A stretch of DNA of 19,357 bases, taken from NCBI GenBank assembly GCA_035286745.1, contig DATECU010000377.1, positions 1 to 19,357 of the forward strand, in the 5' to 3' direction. Positions 7,805 through 15,476 of this stretch are shown here, in pieces. The notes under the pieces were generated by a model. It saw nothing but the letters and a program-made list of their open reading frames with translations, was not told the DNA's origin and made no database searches. The position numbers and the translations under genes were made by a program. Origin of the DNA: DATECU01 sp035286745. Its GTDB lineage: Bacteria > Acidobacteriota > Vicinamibacteria > Fen-336. The stretch's first letter is position 1; every line of letters begins with the position of its first letter.

Positions 7805-8860
7805 TCAGGCCGGCTTGGTGTAGATGGTCTGGGTGGGGAACGCGAACTCGATCCCAGCCCCGCCGAAGCGCTCGAGGATGGCCATGTTGACCGCCGTCAT
7901 GGTGGCCAGGATGTCGGCCTGCTTTCGGATGAAGTAGACGAAGGTGATGTTCAGGGCGAAGTCGCCGTAGGCGTCGAAGGCGACCTGGCGCTCCGGCTCC
8001 AGGCCGTCGGTCTGGCTCGCGACGTCGCGGAGGATGTCCATGGCCTCGCGCATCTTCGCGGGCGAGGTGTCGTAGGTGAGGCCCAGCTTGACGGTGACCT
8101 TCCGGCTGGGCTCCAGGCTCACGTTCTCGACGGGGGCGTCGGAGAACTGTGAGTTGGGGATGGTGACCAGCGTGCCGTCGAGGGTCTGGATGCGCGTGCT
8201 GCGCACGCCGATCTCGCGAACGAAGCCGTCGAACCCCGCCACCCGGACGCGGTCGTTGAGCTTGAAGGGGCGGTCCGTGAAGATGGTGAAGCCACCGAAG
8301 ACGTTAGCCACCGTGTCCTTGGCTGCCATGGCCAGGGCCAAGCCGCCGATGCCCAGGCCCGCGATCAGGGCACCGACGTCGTAGCCGGCGTTGTTGAGCG
8401 CAACCACGCCGCCGACGGTCCACACCAGGATCTTGGTGCCCTTGCGCACGATGGGGAGCAGTTGGTCGTCGAGGTCGGTCTCCGACTTCTCCGCCAGTGG
8501 GGCCAGGTATTCCTTGTGCAGGGCATCGAGCAGCCGCGTGATCAGCCAGGCTCCCGTCAAGATCAGCAGGAAGTGCAGGGCGTGACCCATCCACGCCTGG
8601 ACCTGCGCGGGCAGCACCAGCTTGTTGAGGCCGATCCAGATCCCGCCCAGGGTTACGAGGAAGACTACCGGTTCCTCGACCATGTCGACGATCAGATCGT
8701 CGAGGCGGTTCTTGGTCTTGGCGGTGAGTTTCTTGACGACGTTGCCGATGACCCAGTACAGGGCCCTGCCGACGATAAGGGATCCCAGGGCGATGCCCAG
8801 GGCGATGAGCCATTGCAGAGCCGTGTTGCCGTAGTACGTCCGAGTTAGACTCTCGGTCAC
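7805..8860 (-). CDS. Small-conductance mechanosensitive channel, MscS family
   Basis: This is a 351-aa inner-membrane channel. Three or four hydrophobic segments lie in the first 110 residues. The pore helix region follows, with the Gly/Ala-packed motif GLGIGGLALAMAAKDTVANV, then the beta domain (TDRPFKLNDRVRVAGFDGFV, and RTLDGTLVTIPN-like IQTLDGTLVTIPNSQFSD) and the C-terminal alpha/beta vestibule. MscS channels open on membrane tension and release solutes during hypo-osmotic shock. The length is a little longer than the 286-aa E. coli MscS because of the extra N-terminal helices, as in many YbdG/YnaI-like paralogues. The start is GTG 8860, with AAGGAGG 5 bp upstream, which is a strong ribosome binding site. 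The gene is convergent with GH18 (16 bp between stops) and divergent from the M14 peptidase. No functional link to either is implied. Confidence 0.94.
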   Translation of the reverse strand: MTESLTRTYYGNTALQWLIALGIALGSLIVGRALYWVIGNVVKKLTAKTKNRLDDLIVDMVEEPVVFLVTLGGIWIGLNKLVLPAQVQAWMGHALHFLLILTGAWLITRLLDALHKEYLAPLAEKSETDLDDQLLPIVRKGTKILVWTVGGVVALNNAGYDVGALIAGLGIGGLALAMAAKDTVANVFGGFTIFTDRPFKLNDRVRVAGFDGFVREIGVRSTRIQTLDGTLVTIPNSQFSDAPVENVSLEPSRKVTVKLGLTYDTSPAKMREAMDILRDVASQTDGLEPERQVAFDAYGDFALNITFVYFIRKQADILATMTAVNMAILERFGGAGIEFAFPTQTIYTKPA

Positions 8861-8902
8861 TCCTGCCTCCTTGTTGTCGTGGGGTTCGACCGCTCGGCCG
8901 CC

Positions 8903-8908
8903 ATTCTA
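8903..8908 (-). promoter_or_regulatory. Candidate -10 box of the mscS gene
   Basis: On the minus strand TAGAAT, directly preceded by TG, lies about 42 nt upstream of the GTG start of the MscS gene. No clear -35 was found. Tentative. Confidence 0.3.
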
Positions 8909-8949
8909 CACGCGGCGCCCGAAGTGAATTCGGTCGCCGCTCTGAAGCG

Positions 8950-8972
8950 GGGGGCTACCGCCCCGAGCCCCC
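8950..8972. repeat. GC-rich inverted repeat in the mscS/M14 divergent region
   Basis: GGGGGCT (8950-8956) and AGCCCCC (8966-8972) form a perfect 7-bp stem around a 9-nt loop. The element ends 5 bp before the candidate extended -10 at 8978-8986 and so covers the place of the -35 box of the M14 gene. It could be an operator or chance in GC-rich DNA. Confidence 0.3.
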
Positions 8973-8977
8973 GGGAG

Positions 8978-8986
8978 TGGTAATCT
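8978..8986 (+). promoter_or_regulatory. Extended -10 box before the M14 peptidase
   Basis: TGGTAATCT fits TGn-TAnnnT and lies 43 bp before the ATG of the carboxypeptidase, leaving room for a leader with the GGAGGG ribosome binding site. It matches the boxes at 3371 and 14674. Confidence 0.4.
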
Positions 8987-9029
8987 CCTGGCCGCCGGCC
9001 GCGCCAAGCCGGGGGATGGAGGGCCTTCC

Positions 9030-11459
9030 ATGCCGTCAGCTCGCGCTTTCGTTCTGAACCTGCTCGCGCTCCTCGCCGCCTTGCCCGCACGGGCGGAGCC
9101 GCCCAAGGCGAGCGATGGAGCACTCGGTGGGTGCGAGACGACCGTGGTTCGGGCCTTCTACTCCGACCGGGCCATGGTCGACCGGCTTGTCGACTGGGCC
9201 GAGCCGTGGGAGGTGCACCACGACCGGGGATACCTCGTCGTGGGCGTCGATGCGATGGGCTATCGGCGCCTTCTCGCCGAGGGCTTCCGGGTCGAGGTGG
9301 ACGAGAAGCTAACCCAGAAGTACTGTCACCCGGCGCTCCCGCTGCGGGGGCAGCTCAGCGGCATTCCCGGCTACCCCTGCTACGCGACGGTCGAGGAGAC
9401 CTACGCCGAGGCACAGGCCATGGCAGCCGCCCACCCTGGCCTGGCGACGCTGTTCGACATCGGCGACTCGTGGGAGAAGACCGAGCCCGGCGGGTTGCCG
9501 GGCTACGACCTGCTGCTGCTCAAGCTCACCAACAGCGCGGTTCCCGGCACCCCGACCGGGATCGACCCGCCCCACGGCAAGCCGCGGCTCCTGATCACGG
9601 CGGCCATCCACGCCCGCGAGTACGCGACCGCCGCGCTGGCGCTCGACTTCGCCCGCTACTTGCTCGACAACCACGGCGTCGACGCCGACGCCACCTGGCT
9701 CCTCGACGAGCACGAGATCCACATCGTGCTCCAGCACAACCCGGACGGCCGCAAGCGCGCCGAGGCCGGCAGTCTCTGGCGGAAGAACACCAACGCCGCC
9801 TACTGCCCGTCCTCCCCGAGCTCCATCGGCGCCGACCTGAACCGGAACTACTCCTACCAGTGGGCCTGCTGCGGCGGCTCCAGCAGCGACCCGTGCAGCA
9901 CGACCTATCAAGGCGCGTCCGCCGGCTCCGAGCCGGAGGTGCAGGCGCTGCAGTCGTACGAGCGCTCGATCTTCCCCGATCAGAAGGGCCCCAACCCGAC
10001 CGACCCGGCGCCGACCACTGCCACCGGGTTCTACCTGGACCTGCACAGCTACGGCGGTCTGGTGCTGTGGCCGTGGGGCTTCACCTCGACCGTCGCCCCT
10101 AACGGTGCGGCGCTGCAGACCCTCGGCCGCCGTTTCGCCTACTTCAACGGCTACACGCCGCAGCAGGCCGTCGAGCTGTACGTCACCGACGGCAGCACCA
10201 AGGACTTCCTCTATGGCGACCTCGGCGTGGCCGGCTACACCGTGGAAGTGGGTACCGCCTTCTTCCAGGACTGCCCCGCCTATTCCGGGACCATCCTGCC
10301 CACCAACCTGCCGGCGCTGGTCTTCGCCGCCAAGGTGGCGCGCACGCCGTACATAACGCCAGGTGGGCCGCGGGTGGCGTCGATCCTCAGTCCGACTGCG
10401 AACGTGGTGGCGCCGGGGACGCCGGTCGAGGCGCGGGCGGTGGTCGACGACCTGCCGTTCAACAACTCGAACGGTACCGAGCCGACCCAGAACGTCACCG
10501 GGGCCGAGGTCTACCTCGACGCTCCGCCGTGGCAGCAGCCGGCTCCCACGCCAATAGCCATGGCTGCGGCGGACGGGACTTTCGACTCCAAGACCGAGAC
10601 GGCCCTGGCGTCGGTTCCAACCGTCGGGCTCACCGAGGGCCGGCACACCCTGTATTTCCGCGGGCAGGACGCCTCGGGCACTTGGGGGGCGGTGAGTGCT
10701 GCCTTCTTCTGGGTGCTCGATCCGCTGACCGCGCCCCACTTGCGGGGTGTGGTTAGGGACGCGACCAGCAACGCTCCGCTGGCAGCCACCGTGAGCGCCG
10801 GCGCCTTCTCCACCGCCACGAACGCTACCGACGGGACCTACGACCTCATGGTCCCGGCCGGCACCTACGACGCGACGGCGACCGCCGCTGACCACGCCTC
10901 GGTGACCGCCACCGGGCTCACGCTGACGTCGGGCACCACGACCTACCACGACTTCCTGCTGCCGCCCTACACCGTGGTCTTCTCGGACCCGGTGGAGGGC
11001 GGCCCCAACGGATGGACGGCGCAGTCGCCCTGGGTGATCACCACCGAGTCGTACCAGAGCCCGACTCACTCCTGGACCGAGAGCCCCGGCGGCAACTACG
11101 CCAACAACCGCAACGTCTCGCTCACCTCGCCGCTCTTCAGCCTAACGGGCTACATCGGTGTGCGGCTGGAGTTCCAACACCAGTACGTCACCGAGGCGGG
11201 CTGGGACTACTGCTACGTCGAGTACTCGACCGACAACGGGACCAACTGGACCACAGCCATGAGCTACAACGGCACGCAGAGCGCGTGGCAGTCGGTCCAG
11301 CTCCAACTGGCTGCGCTCGACGGCGCCGCCCAGGCCCGGGTTCGCTTCCGCTTCCAGAGCGACGTGTCCCAGGTCTTCGACGGGTGGCACGTCGACGACA
11401 TCGTGGTGCGGGGTGCCGCGTCCTCGTCGGATCTGATCTTCCAGGACGGTTTCGAGTAG
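9030..11459 (+). CDS. Secreted multidomain M14 zinc carboxypeptidase
   Basis: The 809-aa protein starts with a signal peptide (FVLNLLALLAALPARA, residues about 7-22). The M14 catalytic domain spans about 120-440. Zinc ligands are H194 and E197 in IHAREY and H339 in LDLHSYGG; substrate-binding DLNRNY contains R272; the catalytic Glu is E406 in TVEVGTAF. M14 enzymes remove C-terminal amino acids from peptides. After the catalytic domain come a beta-sandwich region (about 450-565), a CarboxypepD_reg-like Ig-fold repeat (HLRGVVRDATSNAPL, about 570-650), and a jelly-roll domain (about 655-795) like those in immune-inhibitor-A-type and MAM-like modules, with SQVFDGWHVDDIVV near its end. The last residues, LIFQDGFE, repeat the tail seen on the GH18 protein. 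Several Cys (for example CC in QWACCGG) suggest disulfides and an extracytoplasmic location. The start has GGAGGG upstream. A nutritional or predatory role is inference only. Confidence 0.92.
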   Translation: MPSARAFVLNLLALLAALPARAEPPKASDGALGGCETTVVRAFYSDRAMVDRLVDWAEPWEVHHDRGYLVVGVDAMGYRRLLAEGFRVEVDEKLTQKYCHPALPLRGQLSGIPGYPCYATVEETYAEAQAMAAAHPGLATLFDIGDSWEKTEPGGLPGYDLLLLKLTNSAVPGTPTGIDPPHGKPRLLITAAIHAREYATAALALDFARYLLDNHGVDADATWLLDEHEIHIVLQHNPDGRKRAEAGSLWRKNTNAAYCPSSPSSIGADLNRNYSYQWACCGGSSSDPCSTTYQGASAGSEPEVQALQSYERSIFPDQKGPNPTDPAPTTATGFYLDLHSYGGLVLWPWGFTSTVAPNGAALQTLGRRFAYFNGYTPQQAVELYVTDGSTKDFLYGDLGVAGYTVEVGTAFFQDCPAYSGTILPTNLPALVFAAKVARTPYITPGGPRVASILSPTANVVAPGTPVEARAVVDDLPFNNSNGTEPTQNVTGAEVYLDAPPWQQPAPTPIAMAAADGTFDSKTETALASVPTVGLTEGRHTLYFRGQDASGTWGAVSAAFFWVLDPLTAPHLRGVVRDATSNAPLAATVSAGAFSTATNATDGTYDLMVPAGTYDATATAADHASVTATGLTLTSGTTTYHDFLLPPYTVVFSDPVEGGPNGWTAQSPWVITTESYQSPTHSWTESPGGNYANNRNVSLTSPLFSLTGYIGVRLEFQHQYVTEAGWDYCYVEYSTDNGTNWTTAMSYNGTQSAWQSVQLQLAALDGAAQARVRFRFQSDVSQVFDGWHVDDIVVRGAASSSDLIFQDGFE

Positions 11460-11469
11460 GAGACCGAGG

Positions 11470-11494
11470 CTGGGGTGGGGAACTCCAACCCCAG
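11470..11494. terminator. Hairpin between convergent genes, candidate bidirectional terminator
   Basis: CTGGGGT (11470-11476) pairs with ACCCCAG (11488-11494), and a short GGA/TCC pairing is possible inside the 11-nt loop. It sits exactly between the stop of the M14 gene (11459) and the stop of the minus-strand hypothetical gene (11496). No U-tract follows, so it is at best a non-canonical terminator. Confidence 0.45.
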
Positions 11495-11495
11495 G

Positions 11496-12026
11496 TCACC
11501 GCCCCCGAGGCCCGGGGGGGCCGACAGCGTCCTTGCCTGGTCGAGGTCGAGCCCTGGCACACCGCAGCGCTTCGTCCAGCACGGCGGGCCCCAGCTTGGC
11601 GAGGACATCCGCGCCCTGCGGAGAGCCTGGCCGAGTGAAGGCCTCGAGCGGGCAGTTCCAGGTCTCGTTCGCGTCCTCGAACAGGCGCACGACACCCCGC
11701 TGGATCTTCAGCAAGAAGGTCCGGTGCGCCCACCAGTCCGAGTCCCAGTGGGGATCGTGGCAGCAGCCGGCGGCGTGGCCACCCTCCAGCAGGGGAGCGA
11801 ATCCCGGCGTGTTGTCCGGCCGAACCGCGATCACCTGTTCGGCGCCGCCGGGCAACGAGCTGTGATCGCCGTACCCGACGACGAACAGCCGTCCCTGATA
11901 ACGGTAGAGCCTGGTCCCGCCCTGTGAGTTGGGTCCCGTGAGCCGCCAGTTCCCCTCGGCGTGCTCCCGCAGTTCGTCCCAGGTCAGGTCCTCGGGTCGC
12001 GGCGGCCGGGGTGAGTCGGCGGGCAT
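11496..12026 (-). CDS. Hypothetical protein, 176 aa
   Basis: I do not recognise a family. The sequence reads like a real soluble protein: LTWDELREHAEGNWRLTGPN, then strands around TRLYRYQGRLFVVGYGDH, a His/Cys/Trp-rich patch (GGHAAGCCHDPHWDSDWWAH) that could bind metal, and a Pro/Arg-rich tail. No signal peptide or membrane segment is seen, so it is probably cytoplasmic. I chose ATG 12026: GAGGTG lies 3-4 bp ahead of it, and a candidate -10 box (TACGAT, 12054-12049) would place the transcription start between the two possible ATGs. An ATG at 12050 would add 8 residues but lacks a ribosome binding site. An overlapping longer frame on the same strand (to 11188) has low-complexity Arg/Ala composition and is rejected. 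It is convergent with the M14 gene and divergent from the 638-aa secreted protein. Confidence 0.65.
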   Translation of the reverse strand: MPADSPRPPRPEDLTWDELREHAEGNWRLTGPNSQGGTRLYRYQGRLFVVGYGDHSSLPGGAEQVIAVRPDNTPGFAPLLEGGHAAGCCHDPHWDSDWWAHRTFLLKIQRGVVRLFEDANETWNCPLEAFTRPGSPQGADVLAKLGPAVLDEALRCARARPRPGKDAVGPPGPRGR

Positions 12027-12048
12027 GGGCACCTCGCTGGCAAGAGCC

Positions 12049-12054
12049 ATCGTA
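12049..12054 (-). promoter_or_regulatory. Candidate -10 box for the 176-aa hypothetical gene
   Basis: On the minus strand TACGAT, preceded by GTG, lies 22 bp before ATG 12026. If used, transcription would begin near 12042, downstream of the alternative ATG at 12050, which favours the shorter protein. No clear -35. Tentative. Confidence 0.3.
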
Positions 12055-12221
12055 CACGACGCTGGCTATTGGTCAGGCCGCCCCTCGAAGCGCGGCGCGC
12101 TCGAGGAGGGCAACGCAGCGCCATCGCAGATGACGCTGGCCTCCGTGTGAGCCCGGGGCAAGGATGGAACTGCGCGTGGCGGCCCGGTGTCGAAGCTTGC
12201 AAGTCAGCGAGGGAGGGTGCA

Positions 12222-14138
12222 ATGAAGCGCGCGCCAAGCCTGTTGTTCGTTCTGATTGCGGGCAGCCTGACCTGGCCGAGGGGCGCTACGAGTCAGGAGC
12301 AGGGGTGCGCCACGGCCTCGACCGCCAGCGCCGAAGCGGAGGCGCCCGAGGCAGCATGGCCCGTGGTCGAGGAGTGCATCGCGGAGTTAGGCGTGGAGCC
12401 CGGCGAGAACAGGGACCGCGAGCGATGGAGTCGGGCGTACGGGTGCCGTGCGCCGATCCGGGCCATTGCCCGGACCGGTACCGACGCGGATCGGGAACGC
12501 CTGTGGTCTCTGTTCGATGAGCTGCCCGAGGCCTCTCCGCTGGCCGAGGCCATCGTCGACGGCCTCCTGGACTGGTACGTGGAAGCCGCGTTGGCCGGTC
12601 TCGCCGGAGGCCCTTCGGCACCGGTGAGCGGTGAGCCGCCCGCGTTCATCGAGGAGGCCCCGGCCGAACTGCTGGAAGCCTGGCGCATCTACCAAGCGAC
12701 CATCCGGAGGCGCCAAACGACCTCCGAGCGAAGCTCCCCGGACGACGACATCCCCTTCCAGTCCAACCAGCCCGCGTTTCACCGGCTGGTGGCCTCGCTC
12801 CTGCGGGGCCGGATTGCGGCGGTCGATGCGGCGCGCGAGCTGGACCGTTATGTGTGGGGCGGCTGGTGTGGAACCGGGAGCAGTCTGCTCCTCGTGCCCC
12901 AGAGCAAGGGATTGCTGGTTGCGTATCTGCGGCTCGGCCGTGCCGACCTGGCGCTCGCCGCGGGGGGATGGCTTTCGTGGTCGCCGTTCGGAGCGTCGGG
13001 GGAGACGCCCGAGTGGGACCGCCGGTTGCTAACTGCCGCGGGCGTCGACTGGGAGCGCTTCTACCTGGGTGGAGTGCTGTCCGGTGGAGTGAGCCTGGCG
13101 GACTCGCTGGCTCGTCACGGCTCCGAGCGAGCTGCCGAGCAGCTTGCCGCCGCCGCGCGCGTTCTCGATCCGTACGCGGCGAACGGAGAGCCCGACGCGT
13201 TGCTGTGGCCGCTTGGAGCCCTGGTCCAGTCGAACGGTCCCTGCGCGGGCTACCAGGCCTCGGACTCCCGCGAGATCCAGCGCGATTGCGAGGCCCCGTC
13301 GATCGGCAACGACATCCAGGAGAGCGCTCTGGAGCTTCTGGGTCAGAGGGTGGGAGCCGGGAGCGGCCTGCGCGAGGCGGACGCGGCCTCACACCTCCTG
13401 GTCCGACTCTGCCGGCCGGAGAGTCGGGAGGCGTTCCGGGTCATGCTCGGTTCGCCCTACGGTGAGGTGCGAGCCAGGGGAGGGATCGGGCTGCGTGCGC
13501 TAGGCGAGAAGGTCGCCGATTCCCGAGCCGCGCGTCCGGTCTCCTTCCGTCTCGTCGTCGACGACAAGCCGATGATGCGGCAGCAGGTCGAGTGGACGCT
13601 GGTGACCGAGGAGTGGGGCAAGGACTCGGGCCGCGTGGAGTCCGATCGCAACGGCGCCTTCGAGCTCGCGCGCGACCCGTTCGTGGATCCTCGCCAGCCC
13701 GTCGCTTCGGTGCAGTTCAAGGCGCCGGAGCCCAGTTCGCCAAACGATCTGTGGTTCGTGACGGGCATCGAGGGACCCGCCGATCTCGACACGACCACCA
13801 CGGTCTCGGTACGGACGGGATCGCTCACGGTGGTGATTCCACCAGCGCTCCTTGCACCCGGAAAAGGAGGGGGAGCGCCGACCGCCACGCTCCGGGCCGA
13901 CATCCCTGGGCAATCCCCGCAGTTCCTGGCGCTGCGGGTCGGCAACCGACCGTCGCAGGTTTCGGGCCCCGCGACCTGGCCCCGCCTCCAACGTGGCCGC
14001 TACCAGGTCCTGGTCTATCGCGACGGCATGTCGTACGCCTCCCCGATCGAGGAAGTGGGGGAGCGCCCGGCGACCGCGGTGGTCAGCGAGCGACCGGAGG
14101 GGGAGGAGCTGGACCAGAGCCTCCCGCCTGGGTGGTAG
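12222..14138 (+). CDS. Secreted protein of unknown function, 638 aa
   Basis: I do not recognise the family. The start ATG has GGGAGGG 5 bp upstream. Residues 1-25 form a signal peptide (KRAPSLLFVLIAGSLTWPRGATS). The next 420 residues are mostly helical and Ala/Leu/Glu/Arg-rich, resembling a solenoid of TPR- or HEAT-like helices; one clear HEAT-like unit is SREAFRVMLGSPYGEVRARG. Paired Cys are scattered through it (EEC, YGC, WCGTG, GPCAGY, DCEAP, RLC), consistent with disulfides outside the cytoplasm. From about residue 445 the composition changes to beta-strand sequence (PVSFRLVVDDKPMM, VEWTLVTEE, TTTTVSVRTGSLTVVIPP, RGRYQVLVYRDGMSYASPIEEV) like Ig-like or carboxypeptidase-regulatory-like sandwiches. 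Lacking the DGFE-type tail, it differs from the other two secreted proteins here. It may act in protein-protein interaction at the cell surface, but that is only inference. Confidence 0.8.
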   Translation: MKRAPSLLFVLIAGSLTWPRGATSQEQGCATASTASAEAEAPEAAWPVVEECIAELGVEPGENRDRERWSRAYGCRAPIRAIARTGTDADRERLWSLFDELPEASPLAEAIVDGLLDWYVEAALAGLAGGPSAPVSGEPPAFIEEAPAELLEAWRIYQATIRRRQTTSERSSPDDDIPFQSNQPAFHRLVASLLRGRIAAVDAARELDRYVWGGWCGTGSSLLLVPQSKGLLVAYLRLGRADLALAAGGWLSWSPFGASGETPEWDRRLLTAAGVDWERFYLGGVLSGGVSLADSLARHGSERAAEQLAAAARVLDPYAANGEPDALLWPLGALVQSNGPCAGYQASDSREIQRDCEAPSIGNDIQESALELLGQRVGAGSGLREADAASHLLVRLCRPESREAFRVMLGSPYGEVRARGGIGLRALGEKVADSRAARPVSFRLVVDDKPMMRQQVEWTLVTEEWGKDSGRVESDRNGAFELARDPFVDPRQPVASVQFKAPEPSSPNDLWFVTGIEGPADLDTTTTVSVRTGSLTVVIPPALLAPGKGGGAPTATLRADIPGQSPQFLALRVGNRPSQVSGPATWPRLQRGRYQVLVYRDGMSYASPIEEVGERPATAVVSERPEGEELDQSLPPGW

Positions 14139-14421
14139 TAGGGCAGGGGCCTGGCCGGTCGCGAGGTCCTGAGCCTGGCGTCCGGCCGATGCGCTTCCAC
14201 GGCAGACGCGACGCGCCTCAATGCCGCAGAGATCCTTTGAAGCTCGGGACAGATTCCAAGGCCTCAGCGCGGAGGCGACAAGCACCAAGCCACTCAGAGC
14301 CGAAGGGAGCAGCCAAATTCGCACCGCAAGTCGCGGATCACCGCCTCCTGGGGGGCTTCCGGAGCCGTGATCAGAGAGGGTCCGGCAAGGCGGCGCTGAC
14401 GCCGTAGGGTGCACCCAGCTC

Positions 14422-14456
14422 CTTGTCGAGGATACCCCCCCTTGTGTCCTCGCAAG
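14422..14456. terminator. Bulged hairpin in the gene-free stretch, possible terminator
   Basis: CTTG-T-CGAGGA (14422-14432) pairs with TCCTCG-CAAG (14447-14456): ten base pairs with one bulged T and a C-rich 14-nt loop. No U-tract follows. It lies about 280 bp beyond the 638-aa gene, far for its terminator. Confidence 0.25.
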
Positions 14457-14458
14457 AG

Positions 14459-14478
14459 CAGGAACCCTCAGGAACCCT
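14459..14478. repeat. 10-bp tandem duplication
   Basis: CAGGAACCCT occurs twice head-to-tail without a gap. It is too short to assign a role and is probably slippage. Confidence 0.5.
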
Positions 14479-14673
14479 GCGGGGCATTTCCAGCCTCGCG
14501 CATCTAGCGTAGGCTGAGTAGTCGGCATTCGTGCCGCCGGTCTTTCCAGGAGTGCACAGCGCCTAACCTCAAAACCGACATACACGCGGCGGCCTCGCTC
14601 AGCTCGGCGCCCGCCACTCGTAGCTCTCGCGGAGACCTTTCATTCAGCCCGCTTGCGCCGATGTGCGCGATGT

Positions 14674-14682
14674 TGGTAGATT
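14674..14682 (+). promoter_or_regulatory. Extended -10 box upstream of the four-TM protein
   Basis: TGGTAGATT matches TGn-TAnnnT like the boxes at 3371 and 8978. It lies 159 bp before the ATG at 14842, implying a leader of about 150 nt with no recognised riboswitch or leader peptide. Confidence 0.35.
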
Positions 14683-14841
14683 GCTAAGGCGCGCACGGCG
14701 CCGCTACTGGGGCACATCGTTCTCACGGGACACGTCGTTGATGTCCATCGTCAGACGCAATGGGGCTGTCTGCGATGTTCAGCCTGAATGCGGGGAGATG
14801 ACAACTCCTTCGACTGGTCAGCTTGGTGAAGAGAGGATGCA

Positions 14842-15252
14842 ATGAGCGAGAGGGAAGTAAGGGCGTTTCGAGTGCTCTTTGTCACGGCTGCGATCTGGAA
14901 CATGATTGGGGCGGGTTTCGGGTATTTCAATACAGCATTCACGTTTGCCCAGTTCTTTGGCAGAGAGCTAACGGATCCGCTTGTTCTCGCGATCTACAAG
15001 GGGGCATGGGGAACCACTCTGATGTACTTTCTTGGATACCTGATCGTAGCGAAGAATCCTGTGAAACACAGTGGTGTTGTCATAGTAGGCGGGATCGGTA
15101 AGGTCGCCTTTGCGCTGAAGCTTCTGCAGCTCCATCTGGAAGGTCTTGCAGGGCCGGTGGTCTACGTTGTGGTCGTCGGGGATTTCATCTTTGCAGCGTG
15201 GTTTCTGTGGTACTTCTATCGTCTCTACCGGACTGGCGAGAGTATTCTGTAG
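14842..15252 (+). CDS. Small integral membrane protein, four TM segments
   Basis: This 136-aa protein has four hydrophobic helices at about residues 8-30, 50-70, 80-98 and 105-127 and a short basic, Tyr-rich C-terminus (YFYRLYRTGESIL). The helix pattern and the YLIVAKNP / GIGKVAFALKL stretches resemble a widespread group of small uncharacterised four-TM proteins; I cannot give it a name. It probably lies in the cytoplasmic membrane. A purine-rich GAGAGGATGCA precedes the ATG. Codon use differs visibly from neighbours: many A- and T-ending codons (ttt, aat, gta, cat, aca), against almost only G/C-ending codons elsewhere, which suggests recent acquisition or weak selection. It has no partner in the same transcript. 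Confidence 0.78.
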   Translation: MSEREVRAFRVLFVTAAIWNMIGAGFGYFNTAFTFAQFFGRELTDPLVLAIYKGAWGTTLMYFLGYLIVAKNPVKHSGVVIVGGIGKVAFALKLLQLHLEGLAGPVVYVVVVGDFIFAAWFLWYFYRLYRTGESIL

Positions 15253-15476
15253 CGGGACTGTTCGGCGTCTCGTTGAGTGTGCAAAGGCCGGCCAGGCTGA
15301 GGTGATGTTTCATCCGCTCGTCGCGTCTTCGAGTGGGTAAGAACCCCATAGAGAACGACGCCGGCAGCATGCAGGTGAGGATCTTGAGGCGGGTGCTCCT
15401 CATCGCGCCGAACCAGATCGGCCGCTCCCGGGACCGTCCTCCAGCCCCGTCGTGAGCCCGATGACGCAACACCAAC
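15253..15476. other. Gene-free stretch after the membrane protein
   Basis: No supported gene. Short open frames exist on both strands but none shows family-like sequence. It marks the left edge of the decayed region and the return to high GC. Confidence 0.4.

Larger units (their letters stand above)
14139..14841. other. 703-bp stretch without a convincing gene
   Basis: No frame on either strand reads like protein here; the longer open frames are Arg/Pro/Gly-rich shadows. What can be seen: a hairpin at 14422-14456, a 10-bp tandem duplication at 14459-14478, and an extended -10 box at 14674-14682, about 160 bp before the membrane-protein start. Base composition drifts from very GC-rich on the left to more balanced on the right, ahead of the low-GC gene. 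It may be a decayed gene or an insertion junction. Confidence 0.5.

Noticed and set aside
11188..12057. A 289-codon minus-strand frame overlapping the 176-aa hypothetical gene
   Set aside because: Its composition is Arg/Ala/Ser-rich shadow text and it runs antisense into the end of the M14 gene, whereas the 176-aa frame has normal protein character and a ribosome binding site.
13500..14585. A 361-codon minus-strand frame covering part of the 703-bp gap
   Set aside because: Most of it is antisense to the 638-aa secreted protein, and the rest lacks family-like sequence and a ribosome binding site.
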